Source: DATAXP01 sp036272935
GTDB lineage: Bacteria; Planctomycetota; Planctomycetia; Pirellulales; PNKZ01
Direction of reading: 5' to 3'
DNA: 52,742 nt
NCBI GenBank assembly: GCA_036272935.1
Contig: DATAXP010000056.1
Coordinates: 1-52,742 of the forward strand
In this document: one piece after another, positions 26,280 to 34,913 of the stretch
Layout: each line of letters opens with the position of its first letter
How positions within the stretch are numbered: the stretch's first letter is position 1
Translations under genes and position numbers: made by a program
Notes under the pieces: generated by a model
The model's input: only the letters and a program-made list of their open reading frames with translations
The model's database searches: none
What the model was told of the DNA's origin: nothing

Positions 26280-29200
26280 GTGGCAGCGGCGCTCGAGCAG
26301 GTCGTCAAACAACTCGCCGATTCCGGCATCATCTCGGCCGGCAAGCTCGAGAATTTCGTGCCTCCCAAGGCGAACCCCAAGGACGCCGAGGAGCTGGTTC
26401 GCGAGCTGATCAAGCAGAACGTGCTGACCAAGTTCCAGGCCCAGCACGTCCTGCAAAACAAAGCCAAGGCGTTGTTCCTCGGCAACTACACGTTGTTGGA
26501 TCGCATCGGCGCCGGCGGCATGGGGCAGGTGTTCAAGGCCGAGCATCGCCGCATGAAGCGGCTCGTGGCGATCAAGATGCTCCCGTCCGCCGTGACCAAA
26601 GACCCGGCGGCGGTCGCTCGCTTCCAGCGCGAAGTCGAGGCGGCCGCCCGGCTGAGGCATCCGAACATCGTCGCCGCCGACGATGCCGACGAAGCCAACG
26701 GCCTGCACTTCCTGGTGATGGAGTACGTCGACGGCAAGGATTTATCCGCGCTGGTCAAGCGCGACGGGCCAATGCCGGTCGACACGGCGATCGATTACAT
26801 CCGCCAGGCTGCAACCGCCCTCGCCTTCGCCCACGGCGAAGGAGTCGTGCACCGCGACATCAAGCCGAGCAATCTGCTGCTCGACAAAAAAGGGACGGTG
26901 AAGATTCTCGACATGGGCCTGGCGCGGATCGATTCGCAAGGCGATGTCGGCGCCCAGGCCGAATTGACTGGCACCGGCGCCGTGATGGGCACGGTCGATT
27001 ACATGGCCCCCGAGCAAGCCCTCAGCACCAAGCACGCCGACGCCCGGGCTGATATCTATTCGCTGGGCTGCTCGCTGCACTACCTGCTCACCGGCAAGCC
27101 GACCTACGACGGCGAAACCATCACCGCCAAGCTGTTGGCCCACCACCATCATCCGATCCCGAATCTCTGCCAACTGCGCGGCGAGGTGCCCGAGCCGTTG
27201 CAAGCGGTGTTTAGCCGAATGGTGGCCAAGAAGATCGAGGACCGCTACCAGACGATGAACGAAGTTGCGGCGGACCTGGCTGCTTGCCAAGGGGCGGCGC
27301 CCGCTTCGTCGTCGATGTCGCAGATCACCATGGGCTTGGGCAAGACGGTCGACCCGGCGGAACTGTCGATCGCGCTGGCCAACCAGCCGCTCAAGGCCAT
27401 CGACCTGCCCGACAGTTTCCGCATCGAAACAGTCGCCCGAACTCCCCTCGCCCCGCCCGGAAAAGCGGCCGCAGGCGAGGGCGTCCCGCCGTGGAAAAAC
27501 CGCAAGGTGCTCATCGCCGGCGGCGGTGCGTTTGCCCTGCTGCTGTTGCTGGGCGTGATCGTGATCATCCGCAACAACAAGGGTGAAGAGATCACGCGCA
27601 TCGAAGCGCCCGCGGGCTCGACGGTCGAAGTAAAAGCGGGTACCGGACAAGCGAACGCGGGCGGCCCGAACAATCCCCTTCTCCCTCCGGGAGAAGGTGG
27701 CCGAAGGCCGGATGAGGGTGCCGCCGACCGCGCCGCGGCGCAATACCTCATCGACGAGGCGAAAGCGCATCTGTCTGCGGTACGAGCGCGCGACGGCGCG
27801 CGGCTGGATCTGTTCAAGAGCAGCCAAATTCCGGACGAAGATTTTTCGGTCACCGACGTCAAATTCCCCCGCGGCAACAAGCCGCCGGCCGAGGCCATTC
27901 GGCTGCTGCCCGAGTTGAAGCGGCTCGACACGCTCAACTTCAGTGGCTGCCCGGTAACCGAGGCCGATCTCAAGCCGCTCGACAAACTCGCGCAGTTGAG
28001 ACATCTCGACTTGGCGTATACCGAAATCACCGCCACCGCGCTGCTGATCCTGCGAAATCAGCACAGCCTGGTCGACCTTTGGCTGAACAATAGTAAGGTC
28101 GATCCCAAGTCGTGCATCGCCTTTGCGGCGGCGCAGCCCCAGCTCCGTTGGTACGACGGAAACTGGGACGAGGCAACCCGCGCGAGCTACCTGCCTCCCG
28201 CGTCGCTGCGCAGGCTTTCCATGCCGGAAATCGATGATAAGGTCGCCGCGCGCATCGGCACCTGGAACCAGCTCACCTACTTGTCGGTGAACGCAAGCGG
28301 CAAGCTTACCGAGCGCGGGTTCCAGGAACTGTGCAAGCTGAAGAACCTCACATCGCTGTCGGCGAACAACGGCACGCACGTCGCCAATGCCTGGCTCGTT
28401 CACTTGTTGCCGCTTAGCGAACTGACGCGGCTCGATCTTGGACAATCGGAGATCACCGATGCCGGCCTCGACTCATTCGCCCGGCTGCTGAAGCTGACCT
28501 ACCTTTCGCTCGGAAAGTCCAATGTCACCAGCGCTGGCATGGAGAAACTGCACCTTGCTTTGCCGGCGTGCAAGATCAACTGGCACGGCGGCACGATCGA
28601 GCCGCGCACCACGTCCCCAAGCCCAGGGACAGCCGCCCGTGGCCTTGCGTGGCCGCCGCAAGACGAGACACCCGGCGAAGTGGCGACGCGCAGAATTCAA
28701 GGCGTCTGTTATGGGCTGGCGATGTTCCCCGACGGCCGCCGCATCGCCGTGACCGACAAGGGGGGCATCGTCCGCGTGTACGACTTCACCTCTGGCCAGC
28801 TTCTGTGGGGGCGGGCCATCGAAGGCACGCCCACCTTGATGCAAGTTCTCGTCTCCGGCGACGGCTTGACCATTGCCGTGGCCGGACGCTACGAGAGCCA
28901 TCCCACGGTGTATCTATTAAAAGCCAGTTCCGGCGGGACGATCCGCAAGATCGACGGCGACAAAAGCGGTACGTACGCACTGGCCCTCTCGCCCGATGGA
29001 AAGCTGCTGGCCACTGGCGGCGAGCAAGGCGGCGTGACGCTGTGGGATCGCGACAGCGGCAAGAGCATCCGCTCGTTCACCGGCCACGTGACGGTTGTCC
29101 AAGCGCTGGCCTTCTCGCCCGACGGCACACTGCTCGCTTCGGGCGACGCCGCGACCGCCCCAGGCGACAAGAAGGGGACCGGCGTGAAACTGTGGGACGT

Positions 29201-32200
29201 CGTCACCGGAAAGCCGATCGACCGCCTCAAGCCTTCGAGCAGCACCTCGTACCAGCGGCTTCAGTTCTCGGCCGATGGCGCCTATTTGCTAGCCGGCATC
29301 ACCAACACCGCGGCGACGATCTGGGACATCGCCACCGGAACGGTGACCCAGATCGGCAATCCGGTGAAGGGAATCAGTTCTCGCAACGCGGTGTTTCTCC
29401 CCTCAGGCCGGCACATCCTCTTCGGCACAACATCGCTGACACTGGGGACGATCGCTCCCAACAAGATCCTCGATCAGTTCGGCGACGCGACGCTGAAAAC
29501 CTCGGCACTAATTGTCACCCCCGACGGCCGCTTCGCGATTTCTGGTTCCGAGAGCGACGGCACGCTGCACATCTGGCAGATGCCGCGCGAAGCTTGGTCA
29601 ATGGACGACGGCGCCGTCTGGCTGGACGACATGAACGATGTGGAGCAGAAGTACGTCGCCTTCAGCCTGGGACGGCATGGGTTCGATCAGAGTCACCAGC
29701 CGATCGATTGGCACGGGAAGCAACCGGCCCATGCGCTGTTCGAGCACCCGTATCAGGACGCGACGGCCGTCGTCACGTTCGCGCTGGACGGGAAATATGA
29801 CGAATTCCGGGCAACGGCCGGCCTGGCCAAGCGACCGGACCGGAAGGGCGTCGTGACGTTCCGCGTCATGGGAGATGACCAACAGCTTTGGGCCTCGCCG
29901 CCGATGGAAAAGCAGCAAGAGGGGCTGGACGTGAATCTCAGCGTGCGCGGCATCGACCGATTGCGGCTCGAAGTGCACTGCGATGGCGATGCGCATAGCG
30001 CTCATGCCGTGTGGATCGACCCGCGGCTGACGCCCGCCATTGCGGCCTCCGGCGACTTCACGACCGACGTGCTGCTGCTGGGCGGCTACGTCGTTGAAAG
30101 GTGGAACCCACAGGTACTGAGTGAGTCGTTTCCGAACGTCCGCATCAAGAATCGTGGTAAGGCGGGAGACACCACGGGCAATATCCTGACAAATAGCGAT
30201 GCCGGCAACTATGCCGACGTGCGGCCCAAAGTGGTTGTGGTGCAAGCGGGCTCAGGCGAGCTGGCCGGTGGCGCCAAGCGGGCCGCTGAGTATTACAGCA
30301 AAATGGTCAAGACTCTGCGGACGTCGTTCCCGCAATCGACGTTGGTGTTGAGCTCGGCAATTCAAACATCCTCAAGCTCCGCAGCCCTCGCCGGCACCGT
30401 CCAACTCAACGCCGAGATCGCCAAGCTGGCCAACGGCCAGGCCATCCGATTCGTCGATCTCGATCGGGTGTTCCTTGACGGCAATCAGCTTCGCGGCGAC
30501 GTAATCAGTGGCACCTCTATCACTCCGCTTGGCTACGAGCGGTGGGGCGACGCGCTGCGGCCCATGCTGACCGAGCTGCTGGCAACTTCTGCTCCCCTCG
30601 CCCCTGGCGGGAGAGGGGCCGGGGGTGAGGGGGCCGGCTTCGCGCTCGATTTCAACGGCAAGAGCGCGTTCGTCAAGACGCCGTTTGTTTATGACGGCAA
30701 GACGCCGCTGACGGTCGAGGCATTCGTGACCCTTCGATCCAGTAAGCCCCTCGAAGCGGTGATCTGCGACGAGAACGGCAAAATGTTTGGCGGATTCAAG
30801 CTGAACCACGAAGCTCTATGGTGGCACTCTACGTTGATGCCCGATGGCAAGCCCAAATCGGCAGCCATCCCGGCAAAAGATAAGAAGACACCCGATACGA
30901 TCCACCTCGCCGGTGTATTCGACAACGGCGAAGAGCGATTCTACATCGATGGCAAGCTGCAAGGCAGCAAGCGTGAACCGTTCAGGGCGTCGACATACAG
31001 CATGGTCATCGGCGGCAACCCTGCAGGCGAGCGCGCGAACGATCCATTCGACGGCACCATCGACGAGGTGCGCATCTCGAGCGTTGCGCGCTACACCGGC
31101 GAGTTCACGCCGCAAAAACGCTTCGATGCCGATGAGCACACCGAAGCGCTCTACCACTTTGATGAAGGAAGCGGCGAAGTGGCGAAAGACGCCTCGCCGC
31201 ACGGTCGCGACGGCAAAATCATCGACGCAACATGGGTGGCAACCTCGGCGAGCGGCCGGCGCGAGCCGGCCGGTATCGTGGACCGGGAGGCTGGCGCCTC
31301 CCGCTCGTCAGCCGGCTGGATCGAAGCCTTCAACGGCACCGATCTCAGCGGCTGGATCGAGAAGCCCGCCGGGTGCTGGAAGGTTGGCACGGCGGTCGAA
31401 GATCCCGACAAGCCCAACGCGCTGAACGTCGAGCCAAGCGGTCACGATCTTGTGCGCCCAATCGAGGCGAAACAAAGTGACATCTACACCGAAGCCAAGT
31501 GGGGCGACGTGCAAGTCGAACTCGAGTTCCTCTTTCCCAAGTCGAGCAACTCGGGCGTGTTCCTGATGGGTGAGTATGAAATCAACCTCCATACCGGCAA
31601 CGGCTCGGGTGCTATTCTGAAGGGCCCAAGTCCCGCCGTGGACGCACGCAAGCCAGCCGGCGAGTGGCAGACGTTGTCGATCGACTTCCGCGCACCGCGC
31701 TTCGAGGGGGATAAGAAGGTTGCCAATGCGCGATTCGTAAGGGTCGTCTACAACGGCCAGGTGATTCACGAGAACGTCGAACTGAAGGACGTAACCAAGG
31801 ATGGTAGTTGCCTGACAAGCAAGGAATCGTCCACCGGTCCACTGCTGCTGCAAGGCACACTCGGCTGCGTCGCGTATCGCAACATCCGCATCCGCCCGCT
31901 CGACGTCCGAACGCTCGGCCAAACACAGATCCTCACTTCCCCGGACTACGAGTGGAGCGAGCCGGAGAACCTCGGGCCCACGATCAACGATTTCAGCACC
32001 GACGCCGACCCGGCTATCTCCGGCGACGGTCTGACCCTGATCTTCAGTTCGCCGCGATCGGGAACTCTCGGCAATCTCGACCTTTGGATCACCCTGCGCA
32101 AGAGTGTCGACGAGCCGTTCGGGACACCGCAGAATCTGGGCCCGGCGATCAACTCCACGAGCAATGAAAACGGTTGCCGCCTATCGGCCGATGGCTTGAC

Positions 32201-34190
32201 GCTAACATTCGCCTCGGACCGCGACGATTCCAAGAAGATGTTTCAGCTTTTCCAGTCGACGCGGCCATCGCGGGCCGCCTCGTTCGGCCCGGCAACGCCG
32301 CTGACGGCCCTCAACTCGACGAACCAAGACCTTTATGCGGCGCTATCCGGTGATGGCCGGCTGGCGGTGCTTTCGAGCGCCCGTTCGGGAGGCGGGGGCG
32401 GTCACGACATCTGGCAGGCGACGCGCGAAGGTCCTTTGGCAGAATTCACCGCACCGACGCCGCTCGGTCCGCCGGTGAACAGCACAGCGATCGAATCGGG
32501 ACCCTGGATTTCCGCCGACGGCCGCGTGCTGCTGTTTCATCGCAAAACGAATTCCTCGGCGAACGATGGTGAGATATGGATGGCCGTTCGTCCTTCGCCC
32601 AGCGAGCCCTTTGCGGAGCCGTTGCTCGTGGAGCCGCCGATTTCGCTGGCTAGGTACCACGAAGGCGGCGCGAGCGTGACGGCCGACGGGCGGCTAATAT
32701 TCTTCAGCTCAAGCCGTCCGGGCGGCCGCGGCGGGCAAGACATCTGGATGAGCCACCGCGTGCCGCGCAGCGGTGTTGCAGCGTCATTAGCCCCCGGCGA
32801 GTCGCCGGGGGTCAAGGTCTGGCAAACACCTGTGTTCGAAGCCTGGGTCAAGGCCACACAAGCCCTGCCGGCTGAGCAACAGCTCGAAGCCGTGAGCAAG
32901 AAGCTGATGGAGCTGAATCCGGGGTTTGATGGGAAGCTCGGTAGCGACGTGGCTGGTCAAGGGACGACGAACCCGTCGGTCACGGGCCAGCCCAAGATCG
33001 AAAAAGGGGGCGTGATCGAAGTCGCACTATTATCCGACACTATCAGCGACATCTCGCCGGTGAGGGGGTTCGCCGGACTGAAGCGTTTGGTGTGCTGGAG
33101 TAGCGGGCCAAGAACCAGTCGTTTCTCCGACCTCTCTCCCTTGGCGGGAATGGAACTAAGGGGGCTGACGTGCACGCTGAATCCCGTCCGCGATCTATCG
33201 CCGCTGCGAGGCATGCCCCTGACCATCTTCAGTGCCAACGGTTGCCGAGAGATCGCCGACGTGTCCCCTTTGGCCGGGATGCCGCTCCAGAGTTTGCGTC
33301 TTCAGAGCTCGCAGGTGCGGGATTTGACACCGCTGGAGACGTGCAACGACCTGAACGATTTGGACCTGTATCACGTCCAGATCTCAGCCGACCAGGTCAC
33401 TGCCCTGCAAAAGGCCCTGCCCAAATGCAAGATCAAATGGGGCGATCCGAGCAAGCCGGCCCCCTCACCACCGCCCTCTCCCGCAAGGGGAGAAAGAGAT
33501 AAAGCGTGGGAATCGCCCGCGTTCCAAAAATGGATCGCCGAAACGCAGAAGCTGCCAGCCGAGCAGCAGATCGAGGCGGTGAGCAAGAAGTTGATGGAGC
33601 TGAACCCCGGCTTCGACGGCAAGTTCACCGGCGCTAAGGGAACGACGCAGCCGAAGATCGAAAACGGCAAGGTGACGGAGCTGCGGATCGTCACCGACAA
33701 GGTTGCCGACATTTGGCCGGTCGTGGCACTTACAGGACTGAAAAGTCTGAATTGCTCGGGCAGCGGGGGGTTGATGTACTACTGCGCGCTGGCCGACATT
33801 TCGCCGCTGGCGGGCATGAAGCTCGAACGGCTGGAGTTCAACGACACACAGGTCGCCGATCTGACGCCGCTGCGCGGCATGCCGCTGGTGCGGTTGTCGT
33901 GCTTCCATTCCAAAGTCAGCGACCTGTCGCCGCTCAAGGGAATTGCGCTGGAAGCGTTATCGTTCCATGGCTCGCCGATCAGCGATCTTTCGCCGTTGGC
34001 TGGCATGCCCCTGACCGACCTCGTAGCCAGTTACAGTCGCATCAAGGATGCTTCGCCGCTGGCGACGTGTAAGCAACTTAAGAGCGTACAGTTGGGCTCC
34101 AACCCGGTGACCGCCGAGAGCATTGGAGCGCTACAGAAAGCGCTACCCAACTGCAAAATCAGTTGGGACGACAAAGCAGGGAAGAAGTAG
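26280..34190 (+). CDS. Giant membrane Ser/Thr kinase with WD40, NPCBM, SGNH-like, LamG, DUF1080 and LRR modules
   Basis: A 2636-residue protein with a GTG start at 26280 (GGGGGAA upstream). Order by approximate residue: helical N-terminus (1-65); Hanks-type kinase (69-340) with GAGGMG loop, Lys99, HRDIKPSN (Asp193) and DMG at 211 in place of DFG, then APEQA; membrane helix 410-430; first leucine-rich block (500-770); WD40-like propeller (790-1105); NPCBM-like (1112-1253); SGNH-like fold without catalytic residues (1263-1437); LamG-like (1452-1655); DUF1080/3-keto-disaccharide hydrolase-like (1680-1877); PD40/TolB-like propeller (1890-2160); and two leucine-rich blocks (2180-2388, 2409-2636) that share the header LPAEQQ(L/I)EAVSKKLMELNP. 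The kinase lies in the cytosol and the rest would be outside the membrane. Six palindromes are read as linkers. It probably senses something extracellular; ligand unknown. Confidence 0.88.
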   Translation: MAAALEQVVKQLADSGIISAGKLENFVPPKANPKDAEELVRELIKQNVLTKFQAQHVLQNKAKALFLGNYTLLDRIGAGGMGQVFKAEHRRMKRLVAIKMLPSAVTKDPAAVARFQREVEAAARLRHPNIVAADDADEANGLHFLVMEYVDGKDLSALVKRDGPMPVDTAIDYIRQAATALAFAHGEGVVHRDIKPSNLLLDKKGTVKILDMGLARIDSQGDVGAQAELTGTGAVMGTVDYMAPEQALSTKHADARADIYSLGCSLHYLLTGKPTYDGETITAKLLAHHHHPIPNLCQLRGEVPEPLQAVFSRMVAKKIEDRYQTMNEVAADLAACQGAAPASSSMSQITMGLGKTVDPAELSIALANQPLKAIDLPDSFRIETVARTPLAPPGKAAAGEGVPPWKNRKVLIAGGGAFALLLLLGVIVIIRNNKGEEITRIEAPAGSTVEVKAGTGQANAGGPNNPLLPPGEGGRRPDEGAADRAAAQYLIDEAKAHLSAVRARDGARLDLFKSSQIPDEDFSVTDVKFPRGNKPPAEAIRLLPELKRLDTLNFSGCPVTEADLKPLDKLAQLRHLDLAYTEITATALLILRNQHSLVDLWLNNSKVDPKSCIAFAAAQPQLRWYDGNWDEATRASYLPPASLRRLSMPEIDDKVAARIGTWNQLTYLSVNASGKLTERGFQELCKLKNLTSLSANNGTHVANAWLVHLLPLSELTRLDLGQSEITDAGLDSFARLLKLTYLSLGKSNVTSAGMEKLHLALPACKINWHGGTIEPRTTSPSPGTAARGLAWPPQDETPGEVATRRIQGVCYGLAMFPDGRRIAVTDKGGIVRVYDFTSGQLLWGRAIEGTPTLMQVLVSGDGLTIAVAGRYESHPTVYLLKASSGGTIRKIDGDKSGTYALALSPDGKLLATGGEQGGVTLWDRDSGKSIRSFTGHVTVVQALAFSPDGTLLASGDAATAPGDKKGTGVKLWDVVTGKPIDRLKPSSSTSYQRLQFSADGAYLLAGITNTAATIWDIATGTVTQIGNPVKGISSRNAVFLPSGRHILFGTTSLTLGTIAPNKILDQFGDATLKTSALIVTPDGRFAISGSESDGTLHIWQMPREAWSMDDGAVWLDDMNDVEQKYVAFSLGRHGFDQSHQPIDWHGKQPAHALFEHPYQDATAVVTFALDGKYDEFRATAGLAKRPDRKGVVTFRVMGDDQQLWASPPMEKQQEGLDVNLSVRGIDRLRLEVHCDGDAHSAHAVWIDPRLTPAIAASGDFTTDVLLLGGYVVERWNPQVLSESFPNVRIKNRGKAGDTTGNILTNSDAGNYADVRPKVVVVQAGSGELAGGAKRAAEYYSKMVKTLRTSFPQSTLVLSSAIQTSSSSAALAGTVQLNAEIAKLANGQAIRFVDLDRVFLDGNQLRGDVISGTSITPLGYERWGDALRPMLTELLATSAPLAPGGRGAGGEGAGFALDFNGKSAFVKTPFVYDGKTPLTVEAFVTLRSSKPLEAVICDENGKMFGGFKLNHEALWWHSTLMPDGKPKSAAIPAKDKKTPDTIHLAGVFDNGEERFYIDGKLQGSKREPFRASTYSMVIGGNPAGERANDPFDGTIDEVRISSVARYTGEFTPQKRFDADEHTEALYHFDEGSGEVAKDASPHGRDGKIIDATWVATSASGRREPAGIVDREAGASRSSAGWIEAFNGTDLSGWIEKPAGCWKVGTAVEDPDKPNALNVEPSGHDLVRPIEAKQSDIYTEAKWGDVQVELEFLFPKSSNSGVFLMGEYEINLHTGNGSGAILKGPSPAVDARKPAGEWQTLSIDFRAPRFEGDKKVANARFVRVVYNGQVIHENVELKDVTKDGSCLTSKESSTGPLLLQGTLGCVAYRNIRIRPLDVRTLGQTQILTSPDYEWSEPENLGPTINDFSTDADPAISGDGLTLIFSSPRSGTLGNLDLWITLRKSVDEPFGTPQNLGPAINSTSNENGCRLSADGLTLTFASDRDDSKKMFQLFQSTRPSRAASFGPATPLTALNSTNQDLYAALSGDGRLAVLSSARSGGGGGHDIWQATREGPLAEFTAPTPLGPPVNSTAIESGPWISADGRVLLFHRKTNSSANDGEIWMAVRPSPSEPFAEPLLVEPPISLARYHEGGASVTADGRLIFFSSSRPGGRGGQDIWMSHRVPRSGVAASLAPGESPGVKVWQTPVFEAWVKATQALPAEQQLEAVSKKLMELNPGFDGKLGSDVAGQGTTNPSVTGQPKIEKGGVIEVALLSDTISDISPVRGFAGLKRLVCWSSGPRTSRFSDLSPLAGMELRGLTCTLNPVRDLSPLRGMPLTIFSANGCREIADVSPLAGMPLQSLRLQSSQVRDLTPLETCNDLNDLDLYHVQISADQVTALQKALPKCKIKWGDPSKPAPSPPPSPARGERDKAWESPAFQKWIAETQKLPAEQQIEAVSKKLMELNPGFDGKFTGAKGTTQPKIENGKVTELRIVTDKVADIWPVVALTGLKSLNCSGSGGLMYYCALADISPLAGMKLERLEFNDTQVADLTPLRGMPLVRLSCFHSKVSDLSPLKGIALEALSFHGSPISDLSPLAGMPLTDLVASYSRIKDASPLATCKQLKSVQLGSNPVTAESIGALQKALPNCKISWDDKAGKK
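27443..27482 (+). repeat. In-frame palindrome in kinase linker (degenerate)
   Basis: cccctcgcc near 27444 pairs with ggcgaggg near 27474. It lies between the kinase domain and the membrane helix and encodes LAPPGKAAAGEG. It looks like a decayed member of the cccctc...gaggg family seen at 27675 and 30592. Confidence 0.5.
27675..27720 (+). repeat. In-frame palindrome after the kinase membrane helix
   Basis: ccttctccc (27677-27685) and gggagaagg (27689-27697) form a perfect 9-bp hairpin with a 3-base loop, followed by a second motif ggccgaaggccggatgaggg. This is the widely dispersed ccctctccc...gggagaggg type of bacterial intergenic repeat. Here it is translated as LLPPGEGGRRPDEGA. Confidence 0.7.
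30592..30633 (+). repeat. In-frame palindrome between SGNH-like and LamG-like domains
   Basis: The run cccctcgcccctggcgggag followed by aggggccgggggtgaggggg is the same repeat family as at 27675 and is translated as APLAPGGRGAGGEGAG, exactly between two domains. Confidence 0.65.
31264..31317 (+). repeat. In-frame nested palindrome before the DUF1080 domain
   Basis: The outer pair agccggc/gccggct (31264-31270 with 31311-31317) encloses gggaggc/gcctccc (31285-31291 with 31296-31302). Translated as EPAGIVDREAGASRSSAG, the linker between the LamG-like and DUF1080-like domains. Confidence 0.65.
32791..32811 (+). repeat. In-frame 10-bp perfect palindrome after the PD40 domain
   Basis: cccccggcga (32791-32800) and tcgccggggg (32802-32811) pair perfectly around one base. 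Translated as LAPGESPGV, the linker between the PD40-like propeller and the first of the two C-terminal leucine-rich blocks. Confidence 0.7.
33457..33500 (+). repeat. In-frame palindrome between the two leucine-rich blocks
   Basis: The sequence cccctcaccaccgccctctc then ccgcaaggggagaaagag holds tctccc (33477-33482) and gggaga (33488-33493). It is the reverse-orientation form of the repeat at 30592 and is translated as PAPSPPPSPARGERD. Confidence 0.6.
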
Positions 34191-34212
34191 GAACTCGACG
34201 AATACCCAAGAG

Positions 34213-34881
34213 TTACAAAATCCCCGCGCCGAAGCTGTCGCCGCGATTGGGCTTGGCTTGCGAGGCGTCGGCGGCCGGCGGCGCGTGGTGCGCCTTGGCC
34301 GCGCGATGCAGGCCTCGCTGCGGCGCCGGCATGGCGTGCGGCGGCGGAGGCGTGCTTTCGGCACGGTCGATTTTCGCGGCTGGCGCGCGGCCCGTGGCGG
34401 CTGGTGCTTCCGGCGCAGCGCGCTCGTGCGGCCGACGTGCCGAACCGTACGGCACCGACACTACCTCTTCGTCGAAATCGTCGTAGGTCGAAATGTATCC
34501 CGGCAGCTTCGAGCGATCCAGTTCGTCGCGGAACGACTGGATCACGCGCTGCTGGATCATGTCGCGGCATGACGAGTTGATCGGATGCGCGATGTCGGCG
34601 TACAGCTTCGCCCGGCCGTCTTCTTCCTTCACCACGCGGTCGGCATTGAGCCGCGTGCCGCACTGGTTGCAATAACACGCTCGCAGGTGGTTCTTGCAGC
34701 CGCAGGCGGCGCAGTGGGCGGTGAGCTTGCGGCTGGGCATCGCCACGAACGGGCCGTTGGTCCCCTCGATGATTTTCAGATCGCGGATCACGAAGCAATG
34801 ATCGAACGTGATCGAGCAAAAGGCTTGCAGCCGCTCGCCAGCTTCTTCCATCAGCTTGATGCGGACTTCGCTAATCTCCAT
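34213..34881 (-). CDS. spoVG: SpoVG-family protein with inserted zinc ribbon
   Basis: A 222-residue protein from ATG 34881 (AAAGGAGTT upstream). The N-terminal SpoVG core reads MEISEVRIKLMEEAGERLQA, FCSITFDHCFVIRDLKIIEG and FVAMPSRK, then resumes as ADIAHPINSSCRDMIQQ. Between MPSRK and DIAHPINS, where ordinary SpoVG has about 10 residues, there is an insert of about 43 residues with Cys57-x2-Cys60 and Cys71-x2-Cys74, a zinc ribbon. The C-terminal 80 residues are Ala/Pro-rich. SpoVG proteins bind nucleic acids and regulate gene expression and cell division in Firmicutes. The upstream gene is ispE with a 32-base gap, as in Bacillus where ispE lies near spoVG, so the two probably form an operon. 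Confidence 0.88.
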   Translation of the reverse strand: MEISEVRIKLMEEAGERLQAFCSITFDHCFVIRDLKIIEGTNGPFVAMPSRKLTAHCAACGCKNHLRACYCNQCGTRLNADRVVKEEDGRAKLYADIAHPINSSCRDMIQQRVIQSFRDELDRSKLPGYISTYDDFDEEVVSVPYGSARRPHERAAPEAPAATGRAPAAKIDRAESTPPPPHAMPAPQRGLHRAAKAHHAPPAADASQAKPNRGDSFGAGIL

Positions 34882-34913
34882 CGCCGGAACTCCTTTGCTT
34901 CCCCAGGTGTCGA

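Noticed and set aside
26742..28445. 567-codon minus-strand open frame inside the kinase gene
   Set aside because: It is antisense to a coding region with recognisable kinase and LRR motifs, and its composition (His/Arg/Gln-rich) is typical of a shadow frame.
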